From NCBI GenBank assembly GCA_026392415.1, contig JAPLCC010000012.1:1-64000 (forward strand): a DNA stretch of 64,000 bases. Reading direction: 5' to 3'. How positions within the stretch are numbered: position 1 is the stretch's first letter; the number at the start of each line of letters is the position of its first letter. Positions 41,505 to 48,860 of the stretch are shown piece after piece. The stretch is from Propionibacteriales bacterium (GTDB lineage Bacteria > Actinomycetota > Actinomycetes > Propionibacteriales > Nocardioidaceae). The translations under genes and the position numbers were made by a program. The notes beneath the pieces were generated by a model, which saw only the letters and a list, made by a program, of their open reading frames with translations, did no database searches and was not told the origin of the DNA.

Positions 41505-41520
41505 TTCATGTCAACATGAA
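41505..41520. promoter_or_regulatory. Operator dyad between divergent MerR and flavoprotein genes
   Basis: Perfect inverted repeat TTCATGT-CA-ACATGAA over 16 bp. It overlaps the MerR ATG (41516-41518) and the ATG at 41509 of the flavoprotein. MerR regulators bind such dyads between -35 and -10 elements; here the dyad lies at the starts, so MerR may be leaderless and autorepressed. Binding is inferred. Confidence 0.65.
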
Positions 41521-41968
41521 GTCAAGCCGTCAGGACGTGCGCTGGTCGATCGGTGACCTCGCGAGCCGCTTCGAGCTCGAGACCCACGTGCTGCGGCACT
41601 GGGAGGACAAGGGCCTCCTGTGTCCCGAGCGCGACTCCGCGGGGCGGCGCTACTACGGCGAGGACGACGCCTACCGGGTCGCAGCGATCATCGCGAGCAA
41701 GGAGTCGGGCATGAGCCTCGACCAGATCCGGACCCTGGTGGACGCGTCGACCGACGGCCGACGCGAAGCGCTGAAGCAGCATCTCCTCGAGCTCGACCGC
41801 CGCCAGGCCGAGCTGGAGAGGTCGCGCCACATGACCGAGCACGCCCTCGAATGCCGTGCACACGACATCACGACGTGCCCGTCGTTCCAGTCGCACGTCG
41901 CCGACATCGTCGAGGGCACCCGCCGCGGCCTGCCGTGGGCCAACGGGCACGGTTCGCACACCCGGTGA
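41516..41968 (+). CDS. MerR family regulator with C-terminal cysteine pair
   Basis: A 150-residue regulator. The winged helix-turn-helix is SIGDLASRFELETHVLRHWEDKGLL (residues 11-35), continuing ERDSAGRRYYGEDDAYRVAAI. A dimerisation coiled coil follows (residues 82-112). Near the end Cys113 and Cys121 (C-R-A-H-D-I-T-T-C) form a CxxxxxxxC pair plausible for metal or redox sensing; Cys36 lies in the DNA-binding region. ATG 41516 sits inside a 16-bp dyad. Adjacent thioredoxin-reductase-like target suggests thiol or redox regulation. What it senses is unknown. Confidence 0.9.
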   Translation: MKSSRQDVRWSIGDLASRFELETHVLRHWEDKGLLCPERDSAGRRYYGEDDAYRVAAIIASKESGMSLDQIRTLVDASTDGRREALKQHLLELDRRQAELERSRHMTEHALECRAHDITTCPSFQSHVADIVEGTRRGLPWANGHGSHTR

Positions 41969-41991
41969 CTCGGGGGGAGTGACCGGACGGC

Positions 41992-42038
41992 CACCTTCGT
42001 GATCTAGTGAGCCAGATCACAATCCTCGGTCGAAGGTG
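41992..42038. promoter_or_regulatory. Nested dyads with CRP-like site upstream of SGNH hydrolase
   Basis: The inner site, GTGA-GCCAGA-TCAC at 42007-42020, fits the CRP/Fnr consensus spacing (GTGA-N6-TCAC). It also overlaps a wider dyad GTGATCT-N8-AGATCAC at 41999-42020. Both are enclosed by CACCTTCG and CGAAGGTG at 41992-41999 and 42031-42038. The region precedes the hydrolase ATG at 42047 by only 8 bp, so the inner dyad could block or overlap the promoter. Confidence 0.5.
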
Positions 42039-42046
42039 TCGCTCCC

Positions 42047-42856
42047 ATGTCACGGTCACTGCGTCTTCTCATCTCGTCCCTCAGCGGTCTCGCGGCCGCG
42101 CTGGTCACCCTCGTCGGCGTACCCGCTCCGGCCCAGGCCGCCGCGGCGCCCTATGTCGCCCTCGGAGACTCGTACGCCTCGGGCACCGGCACCCGCAGCT
42201 ACGTCGATGACGGCACCAGCTGTCAGCGCTCCAACTACGCCTATCCCAAGCTGGTCGCGACCCAGAAGGGCTATGCGCTGAACTTCAAGGCCTGCTCAGG
42301 TGCGACGACCAGCACGGTCACCAACAGCCAGCTGAGCGCGCTGACCACGGGTACGGAGTACGTCACCATCTCCGTCGGCGGCAACGACGCCGGCTTCAGC
42401 AGTGTGCTGGCCGAGTGCGCCCAGCCGGGCTGGATGTCCAACTGCGACGGCGCGATCAACACGGCACAGTCCTTCATCAACAACACGCTGCCCGGGCGAC
42501 TGAGCACGCTCTACGCCTCGATCAAGTCCAAGGCCCCGAACGCCGTCGTGGTGGTCGTGGGCTACCCGCGGATCTTCCAGGGCGAGGACTGCAACGCGGC
42601 CACCTGGTTCTCCCCGGCTGAGGAGACCCGGCTCAACGCGACCGCCGACCTGCTCAACGCGAAGCTCTCGTCGGCTGCCGGCGCCAAGGGCTTCAAGTGG
42701 GCCAACCCGACCAGCCGGTTCGTCGGGCACGCGGTCTGCGACGACGTCGAGTGGCTCAACGGACTGTCCAACCCGATCAGCGAGAGCTATCACCCCAACA
42801 AGCTCGGCCACTCGTCCGGCTACCAGCCGCTGGTGGCGGGTCTTCTCGTCGGCTGA
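42047..42856 (+). CDS. Secreted SGNH-family lipase/esterase
   Basis: A 269-residue extracellular hydrolase. The signal peptide ends near residue 34 (TLVGVPAPAQAAAA). Block I is ALGDSYASG with the nucleophile Ser near residue 42; block III is ISVGGNDAGF with catalytic-site Gly and Asn; block V is ISESYHPNKLGH with the catalytic His (and Asp replaced by Ser/Tyr in the usual D-x-x-H spacing). Six cysteines suggest three disulfides, as in the Streptomyces scabies/rimosus esterase group, which uses main-chain contacts instead of the Asp. It probably cleaves lipids or acyl esters. A CRP-like dyad is upstream. Confidence 0.88.
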   Translation: MSRSLRLLISSLSGLAAALVTLVGVPAPAQAAAAPYVALGDSYASGTGTRSYVDDGTSCQRSNYAYPKLVATQKGYALNFKACSGATTSTVTNSQLSALTTGTEYVTISVGGNDAGFSSVLAECAQPGWMSNCDGAINTAQSFINNTLPGRLSTLYASIKSKAPNAVVVVVGYPRIFQGEDCNAATWFSPAEETRLNATADLLNAKLSSAAGAKGFKWANPTSRFVGHAVCDDVEWLNGLSNPISESYHPNKLGHSSGYQPLVAGLLVG

Positions 42857-42892
42857 CCTCGTCGGTGGGTGCGTGCTGGTAGAACCATCCGC

Positions 42893-44815
42893 ATGCGTCG
42901 CATCTCGGTCGGTCTCGGACTCCTGCTCCTCGTCGCGGGTGGTCTCGCCGCGTGCAGCGGCCAGGACGACGAGGAGAAGGCAGCCGCTGCGGTGGCCCGT
43001 CAGCTGGTCGCTGCGCTGGCGAGCGCCGCGGCACCGGACGGCGCGGACGCCGGCACGCCGCAGCCGATGGCGTTCGAGGCGCTGTCGTTCGGCGACGTGG
43101 AGGTCGCCACGGTCGCGGAGGCGTTCGCCACGATCGTCGACGACATGGACGGCATCGAGCCCGAGATCAGCGTGGGCGACGACGTCACCGTCACCGACGA
43201 CAAGGCGACGGCCACGCTGACCTGGTCGTGGCCCGAGACGACGGAGGCGGCCTGGTCCTACGACACCGAGGTCGAGCTCGCGCGCACCGGCGACGAGTGG
43301 GCCGTCGTGTGGGCGCCTTCGATCGTCGAGTCCTCGCTCCAGCCCGGCGAGGTCCTCGACGCTGTCACCGAGCCGACCGACCGCGGGGACATCCTCGGCG
43401 CGGGCGACGAGGTGCTGGTCACCGAACGACCCGTGGTCCGGATCGGGATCGACCGCACGCGCGTGAAGGCGGCCCGGGCTCCCGCATCCGCGAAGGCGCT
43501 GGCCGAGCTCGTCGACATCGATTCAACCCCCTTCGTCAAGGCCGTCCGCAACGCTGGTGACCGGGCCTTCGTCGAAGCGATCACCTACCGCGAGGGCGAG
43601 ATCCCGGCCGCCGTCCAGAGCGGATTGCCCACCATCGACGGCGCCCACCAGGTCAGCGACGAGGTCGCCCTGGCGCCCACCCGCACTTTCGCCGCGCCGA
43701 TCCTGGGGCGGGTCGGACCGGTCACGGCCGAGATGGTCGAGAAGTCTCCGGAGACCTACCGGACCGGAGACACGGCCGGGCTCTCCGGCCTGCAGGGCAG
43801 GTACGACGACCAGCTCCGCGGCGTCCCCGGCCGGATCGTCCACGCCGTGCCCGAGGACGGAGACGCGAAGAAGCGGACGCTCTACGAACGCGAGGCCGAG
43901 GCGGGTCGGCCGCTGGCGCTGACCCTCGACGCATCCCTGCAGACCGCCGCCGAGGACGTCTTGTCGAAGGTCAGCGGGATCAGCGCCCTCGTCGCGATCC
44001 GACCCAGTGACGGCGCCATCGTGGCGGCTGCGTCGGCCGAGCAGAACTACGCCACCTACGGACAGTTCGCACCCGGTTCGACGTTCAAGATCGTGACCGC
44101 GCTGGCCCTGTTGCGTGCCGGGCTGACACCCGAGTCCCCGGTGGAGTGCACGCCGACCACCACCGTCGACGGCAAGAGTTTCAAGAACTACTCCGACTAC
44201 CCGTCCGGCGCGATCGGCACGATCCCGCTGCGCAGGGCGATCGCGAACTCCTGCAACACCGCCCTGATCAATGCCCGCGCCAAGGTCGACGACGGCGATC
44301 TCGCGGCAGCCGCGGCGAGCCTCGGGCTCGGCATCGACCACGACCTCGGGTTCCCGGCCTTCTTCGGTGAGGTGCCCGATCCCGCCAGTGAGACCGAGGG
44401 CGCCGCCGACCTGATCGGCCAGGGCAAGGTGCTCGCCTCCCCGATGGCGATGGCCACGGTGATCGCCAGCGTCCAGGCCGGGAAGACCGTGGTGCCCCGC
44501 CTGCTCGACCAGGTCGACGTGAGCGTCCCGAAGCAGGCCACCCCGCTCACCGCTGAGGAAGCAGCGGCGCTGAAGTCGATGCTCCGCGGCGTGGTCACCG
44601 AGGGCAGCGGCCGCGGCCTCGCCGACGTCCCGGGCGCCCCGGTGATCGCAAAGACCGGCACCGCCGAGTACGCCGACGGCGATGCCATCAGGACCCATGC
44701 CTGGATGGTCGCGGCCCACGGGGACCTGGCCGTGGCCGTGTTCGTGCGCGACGGGGTCTCCGGCTCGCAGACCGCCGGTCCGCTGATCGAGGACTTCCTG
44801 CGCCGAGCCCGATGA
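42893..44815 (+). CDS. Penicillin-binding protein with NTF2-like N-terminal domain
   Basis: A 640-residue lipoprotein transpeptidase. ATG 42893 gives signal peptide RRISVGLGLLLLVAGGLAACSG with lipobox LAAC. An NTF2-like MecA_N-type domain follows (residues about 30-150), then a dimerisation domain and the penicillin-binding transpeptidase fold with active-site Ser396 in GSTFK, then SCN and KTGTAE. It would cross-link peptidoglycan outside the membrane. Homologues in actinobacteria of this layout are PbpA-like or low-affinity PBPs. Alternative start at 42869 lacks a signal-like N-terminus. A repeat element and a perfect hairpin follow its stop. Confidence 0.92.
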   Translation: MRRISVGLGLLLLVAGGLAACSGQDDEEKAAAAVARQLVAALASAAAPDGADAGTPQPMAFEALSFGDVEVATVAEAFATIVDDMDGIEPEISVGDDVTVTDDKATATLTWSWPETTEAAWSYDTEVELARTGDEWAVVWAPSIVESSLQPGEVLDAVTEPTDRGDILGAGDEVLVTERPVVRIGIDRTRVKAARAPASAKALAELVDIDSTPFVKAVRNAGDRAFVEAITYREGEIPAAVQSGLPTIDGAHQVSDEVALAPTRTFAAPILGRVGPVTAEMVEKSPETYRTGDTAGLSGLQGRYDDQLRGVPGRIVHAVPEDGDAKKRTLYEREAEAGRPLALTLDASLQTAAEDVLSKVSGISALVAIRPSDGAIVAAASAEQNYATYGQFAPGSTFKIVTALALLRAGLTPESPVECTPTTTVDGKSFKNYSDYPSGAIGTIPLRRAIANSCNTALINARAKVDDGDLAAAAASLGLGIDHDLGFPAFFGEVPDPASETEGAADLIGQGKVLASPMAMATVIASVQAGKTVVPRLLDQVDVSVPKQATPLTAEEAAALKSMLRGVVTEGSGRGLADVPGAPVIAKTGTAEYADGDAIRTHAWMVAAHGDLAVAVFVRDGVSGSQTAGPLIEDFLRRAR

Positions 44816-44850
44816 GGTCTCGAGACGGTTGCTGCGCAACCTCCTCGACC
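44816..44850 (+). repeat. Palindromic repeat (version A) directly after PBP stop
   Basis: The clearest single copy of version A: GGTCTCGAGACGG, core GGTTGCTGCGCAACC and tail TCCTCGACC. It begins at the base immediately after the stop codon of the penicillin-binding protein gene. Confidence 0.92.
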
Positions 44851-44866
44851 CCATGGGGACCAGGTC

Positions 44867-44888
44867 ACCCGGGACCTTGGTCCCGGGT
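44867..44888 (+). terminator. Perfect hairpin after PBP gene
   Basis: ACCCGGGACC and GGTCCCGGGT, 10 perfect base pairs with a 2-nt TT loop. No T-run follows, so it may aid termination or mRNA 3' protection for the penicillin-binding protein transcript. Confidence 0.55.
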
Positions 44889-44993
44889 CGAAATGGTCTT
44901 TCGGACACTTCTTGGCGCTGGGTCCTGCGGTCCCACCGGACCCGCGCTATCGTGGGGGAAGTCGTACATCGGAGGGAGCACCGATTCCGACAA

Positions 44994-45037
44994 GAGCCCG
45001 TCGTTGACCCCATGCAATGACGGGCTCGCTCCTTTTT
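44994..45037 (+). terminator. Terminator-like hairpin in leader of dehydrogenase gene
   Basis: GAGCCCGTCGTTG and CAATGACGGGCTC pair over 13 bp with one G/A mismatch, loop ACCCCATG, then GCTCCTTTTT. It stands 24 bp before the dehydrogenase ATG at 45062. TATCGT at 44948-44953 may be a -10 element, giving a short RNA of about 80 nt that ends at the T-run. Attenuation of the dehydrogenase gene, or an independent small RNA, are both possible. A further small stem TCGGA-N12-TCCGA lies in between (44969-44990). Confidence 0.7.
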
Positions 45038-45061
45038 CACGGGGAGTGGAAGAGTGGCTCC

Positions 45062-46531
45062 ATGAGCTTCCGTGAACGCCTGGCCCATCTGCTCCCCGAG
45101 GCCCGTCGCCAGCTCCTGGTCGGTGGCGCCTGGGTGCCGGCCGGCAACGGAGCGCGACTGGACGTCATCGATCCGGCTGACGGGTCGGTCCTGACCGATG
45201 TCGCCGACGGAACCCTGGACGACGCGAAGGCCGCCCTCGACGCAGCGGCGGCGGCGCAACCGGACTGGGCCGCCACAGCCCCGCGTGAGCGAGGCGAGAT
45301 CCTGCGGCGCGCATTCGGCCTGGTCACCGCCCATGCCGACGACCTGGCGCTGGTGATGAGTCTGGAGATGGGCAAGCCCGTGGGTGAGGCCAAGGGCGAG
45401 GTCACCTACGGCGCGGAGTTCTTCCGCTGGTTCTCCGAGGAAGCGGTGCGCATCCATGGACGGTGGATGCACAACCCGGCCGGCGGCAGTCGGCTGCTCA
45501 CCGTGCGCAAGCCGGTCGGCCCGTGCCTGTTCATCACGCCGTGGAACTTCCCGCTCGCGATGGGCACCCGCAAACTCGGCCCGGCCATCGCCGCGGGCTG
45601 CACCATGGTCGTCAAGCCGGCCGCGCAGACCCCGTTGACCATGCTGCTGCTCGGCGGCCTGCTCGCCGAGGCCGGACTGCCGGCCGGCGTCCTCAACATC
45701 GTGACGACCAGCGACGCGGGTGGCCTCAGCAGCACCTTGATGGCCGATCCGAGGCTGAGGAAGGTGAGCTTCACCGGCTCCACCCCGGTCGGCAAGCGAC
45801 TCGTCGAGCAGTCGGCCGGCCAGCTGCAGCGGGTCTCGATGGAGCTCGGGGGCAATGCGCCCTTCCTGGTGTTCGCGGACGCCGACCTCGACGCCGCGAT
45901 CGAGGGCGCGATGCTCGCCAAGATGCGCAACATGGGCGAGGCCTGCACCTCGGCCAACAGGTTTCTGGTCGAGGCCTCCGTCGCCGATGAGTTCGCGGCG
46001 CGCCTCGCCGAGCGGATGGGTGCGATGCGGGTCGGCCGCGGCCAGGACGTCGGCGTCCAGGTCGGGCCCCTCATCGACGAGAAGGCGGTCACGTCCGTCG
46101 CCGCGATCGTGGACGACGCCGTGGCGCGCGGTGCGCGGGCGCTCACGGGTGGAAGGCCGATCGACGGCGCCGGCTTCTTCTACCCGCCCACCGTCCTGGT
46201 CGACGTACCGGCGGACGCGGACGCCCTCACCGGCGAGATCTTCGGTCCGGTCGCGCCGATCACCACGTTCACCACCGAGGACGAGGCGATCGCGATGGCG
46301 AACGCGACGGAGTACGGCCTGGCGGCGTACGCCTTCACCCGCGACCTGGCCCGTACGCTCCGGCTGGCCGAGCGCCTCGAGACCGGCATGCTAGGCATCA
46401 ACACCGGCCTGGTCTCGAACCCGGCCGCCCCGTTCGGTGGCGTGAAGGCCAGCGGCTTCGGTCGTGAGGGTGGTTTCGAGGGCATCGAGGAGTACCTCGA
46501 CACGACGTACGTCGCGCTGCCCGCGCCCTAG
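45062..46531 (+). CDS. gabD: Aldehyde dehydrogenase, succinate-semialdehyde type
   Basis: A 489-residue NAD(P)-dependent aldehyde dehydrogenase. The cofactor fold has FITPWNFPLAMGTRKLGPAIAAG and SFTGSTPVGKRL; the catalytic base Glu is in VSMELGGNAPF; nucleophile Cys295 is in GEACTSANRF. The GTHKSGFG-like C-terminus, GGVKASGFGREGG, and AYAFTRD match the GabD branch, which oxidises succinate semialdehyde to succinate. ATG 45062 is chosen because ATG 45017 lies inside the terminator stem. No gabT transaminase gene is nearby, so the substrate assignment is by sequence only. A terminator-like hairpin in the leader suggests conditional expression. Confidence 0.9.
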   Translation: MSFRERLAHLLPEARRQLLVGGAWVPAGNGARLDVIDPADGSVLTDVADGTLDDAKAALDAAAAAQPDWAATAPRERGEILRRAFGLVTAHADDLALVMSLEMGKPVGEAKGEVTYGAEFFRWFSEEAVRIHGRWMHNPAGGSRLLTVRKPVGPCLFITPWNFPLAMGTRKLGPAIAAGCTMVVKPAAQTPLTMLLLGGLLAEAGLPAGVLNIVTTSDAGGLSSTLMADPRLRKVSFTGSTPVGKRLVEQSAGQLQRVSMELGGNAPFLVFADADLDAAIEGAMLAKMRNMGEACTSANRFLVEASVADEFAARLAERMGAMRVGRGQDVGVQVGPLIDEKAVTSVAAIVDDAVARGARALTGGRPIDGAGFFYPPTVLVDVPADADALTGEIFGPVAPITTFTTEDEAIAMANATEYGLAAYAFTRDLARTLRLAERLETGMLGINTGLVSNPAAPFGGVKASGFGREGGFEGIEEYLDTTYVALPAP

Positions 46532-46540
46532 GTCGGGTTG

Positions 46541-46560
46541 ACCTCAAGGTTGCTTGAGGT
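46541..46560 (+). terminator. Hairpin after dehydrogenase gene
   Basis: ACCTCAAG-GTTG-CTTGAGGT, eight perfect base pairs, 10 bp after the dehydrogenase stop. No T-run follows; likely a weak terminator or 3' stabiliser before the repeat cluster. Confidence 0.55.
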
Positions 46561-46570
46561 TGTCTGCTGG

Positions 46571-46835
46571 GTCTCGAGACGGTTGCTGCGCAACCTCCTC
46601 GACCAACGCCGCTTCGCTCCTCGAGACGGTTGCTGCGCAACCTCCTCGACCAACGCCGCTTCGCTCCTCGAGACGGTTGCTGCGCAACCTCCTCGACCAA
46701 CGCCGCTACCCACCGTTGGTCGAGGAGGGCCGTCTCGCGGCCCGTCTCGAGACCCAGGAAACCCCCAAGGCAACCTCGCCCTTGGCCTGCGGGGTCTCGA
46801 GACGGTTGCTGCGCAACCTCCTCGACCAACGCGCC
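46571..46835. repeat. Cluster of version A palindromic repeats
   Basis: Three tandem direct copies at a 47-bp period (CTCGAGACGG at 46573, 46620 and 46667), one inverted variant copy (46716-46754) whose core is GGGCCG-N5-CGGCCC, and one more direct copy at 46793-46830. The linker CAACGCCGCTTCGCTC between tandem copies is conserved, so they arose by tandem duplication. The cluster abuts the N-terminus of a broken MFS gene, whose original start codon seems to be lost. Confidence 0.93.
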
Positions 46836-48152
46836 CCCAGCTCCACGCCCGAGCCCGGCCTGCCGGCCCCCTCCGGGCGGCGGCTGCCGCGCGCGCTCAC
46901 GCCGTTCCGCCACCCGTCGTACCGGCGGCTCGGCACGGCGCTGGTGCTGCAGACCTTCGCGAGCGGGGTGTGGGTGGTCGCGCTGGTGTGGTAGGTCATC
47001 CGGATCGACGGCGGTCCGGGCCAGCTCTCCGTCGTGTCGACCGCGGGTGCCGTCGGCGTCCTGCTGCCGGCACTGCTCGGCGGCGTCGTGGCCGACCGGG
47101 TCCCGCAGAAGCTGATCCTGCTCGTGGTGGCCGCCGTCGAACTTGCCGGCATGACGGTGGTCGCGCTGCTGTCGTTGGCCGACCTGACCCAGCTGTGGCA
47201 TCTCGCGGTCGTGTCGTTCGCGACCGGTGTGGCGATGGCGTTCTACTACCCGGCGTACTCCGCCTGGCTCCCGGCTCTGGTGCCCGAATCGGACCTGATG
47301 GCCGTCAACGGCTTCGAGGGCATGGTCCGTCCGACGGTCGGTCAGGCCATCGGGCCCGGCGTCGCCGGCGTCGTCGTCGGGACGGCGTCCTCGTCGGCCG
47401 CGCTGGGCGTCGCTGCGGCGTTCAGCCTGCTCGGGCTGCTGGCGCTGACCACCGTCCCGCTGACCGCAGTCCGCCGCGACATCGCGGCTGACGACGCCGC
47501 GACCGGTGCCCGCGGTGCCGTGGCGACAGCCCTCGCCGACATCCGCGAAGGCTACGTCTACATGATGCGGACGCCGTGGCTCCTCGCGACGCTGCTGTTC
47601 GCCTCGATCATGATCCTGGTCCTGATGGGACCGCTCGAGGTGCTGATCCCGTTCCTCATCAAGGACAAGCTCGACGGAGGCCCGGCTGACCACGCCATCG
47701 TGCTGGCCTGCTTCGGCATCGGTGGCGCCGTGGGCTCCCTCGCGATGGCGTCCGTCCGGATGCCTCGTCGTTATCTGAACTGGATGAATCTGATGTGGGG
47801 CCTGGGCTGCCTGCCGTTCCTGCTCGTGGGCTTCGCGCAGGACGTGTGGGTGATCGCGGTGTGCTGCTTCGTGGTCGGTGCCTTCTTCTCCGCGCCGATG
47901 GTGATCTGGGGGACGCTGCTGCAGCGCCGCGTGCCGCCCCACCTGCTCGGTCGGGTGGCCTCGCTGGACTTCTTCGTCTCGATCAGCCTGATGCCGGTCT
48001 CGATGGCGATCGCCGGACCGGTGGCCGAGCTGATCGGCCTGGAGACCACGTTCGCGATTGCCGCGATCGTCCCGGGCGTTGCGGCCGTGGTGGCCGTGGT
48101 GTGGGCCAAGCTGCCCGGCGACGAGCTGGCCCACCCACTGCGCGACGAATGA
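46833..48152 (+). pseudogene. MFS transporter gene interrupted by an in-frame stop codon
   Basis: Frame 46833-48152 encodes an otherwise complete MFS protein. The N-terminal helix FASGVWVVALVW is followed by TAG at 46992-46994 and then VIRIDGGPGQLS, with no loss of frame; relatives would be expected to read VWQVI there, a CAG-to-TAG change. Downstream, residues keep MFS character (LLGGVVADRVPQKLILLVV motif A; FYYPAYSAWLPALVPESDLMAVN of the EntS-like branch). No ATG or GTG lies between the repeat cluster and helix 1. A GTG at 47034 could restart a 372-residue protein lacking the first helix. Sequencing error is an alternative. Confidence 0.8.
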
Positions 48153-48154
48153 CG

Positions 48155-48180
48155 GCATCTGATGCGGTATCATCAGATGC
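48155..48180. promoter_or_regulatory. Operator-promoter of vapBC
   Basis: Perfect inverted repeat GCATCTGATG-CGGTAT-CATCAGATGC, ending at the base before the antitoxin ATG (48181). TATCAT at 48168-48173 inside it fits a -10 hexamer, so the mRNA is probably leaderless. VapB-type antitoxins repress their own promoters through such dyads, so autoregulation is expected. Confidence 0.8.
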
Positions 48181-48420
48181 ATGCGCACCACCCTTGATGT
48201 CGACGACGACGTCCTGCTGGCCGTCAAGGAGCGCGCACGCCGGGAGAAACGGACGGCGGGCGCCGTCCTTTCCGACCTGGCTCGCGAAGCCCTCAATGCG
48301 GGCGTCGCAGGCTTCACGCCGGAGTTGCGTCCCGAGTTCGGGTTTCGTCCACTGCCTTCGCGAGGAGGGGTCGTCAGCAATGCGCTGGTTGACGACCTGC
48401 GCGAGGAGCTCGGGGCTTGA
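48181..48420 (+). CDS. vapB: VapB-type antitoxin
   Basis: A 79-residue ribbon-helix-helix protein: MRTTLDVDDDVLLAVKERARREKRTAGAVLSDLAREAL (in parts) is the DNA-binding RHH domain, and the C-terminal tail (FGFRPLPSRGGVVSNALVDDLREELG) is the toxin-wrapping part, with an R-P-L-P-S-R-G pattern seen in such antitoxins. It overlaps the toxin gene by 4 bp (TTGA), ensuring coupled translation. It starts right after a 26-bp operator dyad, apparently without leader. The genes lie next to a repeat cluster and broken MFS gene, a plausible variable spot. Confidence 0.88.
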   Translation: MRTTLDVDDDVLLAVKERARREKRTAGAVLSDLAREALNAGVAGFTPELRPEFGFRPLPSRGGVVSNALVDDLREELGA

Positions 48421-48845
48421 GAACGCTCCTCGACGTCAACGTTCTGCTCGCGATCTTCGATCCCGACCACGCGGATCATCAGCGCGCGTGGGTCTGGCTC
48501 GGCGACAACATCGCCGAGGGATGGGCATCGTGTCCGCTGACACAGAATGGATTCGTTCGGGTGATCAGCCAGCCGCGCTATCCCCATCCGATCCCGCCGG
48601 TGCGCGCCATCGGGTTGCTCCGGGAAGCCACGGCCACGGCGTACCACGAGTTCTGGCCTGATGACGTCTCGATTCTCGATGACGCCAAGTTCGTGGCGGA
48701 CAGGGTCCACGGGCCGCGGCAGGTGACCGATGTCTACCTGCTCTCGCTCGCGGTTGCGCACGGCGGCCGGTTCCTCACCTTTGACGATTCGATCCCGCTG
48801 TCAGCCGTTCCCGGGGCGAAGAGCAAGCATCTCGTCGTTCTCTAG
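48417..48845 (+). CDS. vapC: VapC PIN-domain toxin
   Basis: A 142-residue putative ribonuclease toxin starting at TTG 48417 within the antitoxin stop. LLDVNVLLAIFDPDHADH gives the first metal-binding Asp6; ADRVHGPRQVTDVYLLSLA carries the next Asp; FLTFDDSIPL gives the last Asp pair. The segment CPLTQNGFVRVIS has Gln where many PIN toxins have Glu; whether this lowers activity is unknown. PIN toxins of this group cleave tRNA or rRNA and are held by VapB. Confidence 0.87.
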   Translation: MRTLLDVNVLLAIFDPDHADHQRAWVWLGDNIAEGWASCPLTQNGFVRVISQPRYPHPIPPVRAIGLLREATATAYHEFWPDDVSILDDAKFVADRVHGPRQVTDVYLLSLAVAHGGRFLTFDDSIPLSAVPGAKSKHLVVL

Positions 48846-48860
48846 GTGGCCTGCCTCCGG

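Noticed and set aside
46992..46994. Programmed readthrough of TAG (for example as pyrrolysine)
   Set aside because: No pyrrolysine machinery is present in the window and one-base CAG-to-TAG change plus missing start explain the frame break more simply.
46398..48761. Open frame of 787 codons on the minus strand across the repeats and vapBC
   Set aside because: It crosses repeats, a pseudogene and two toxin-antitoxin genes, and shows no recognisable protein character.
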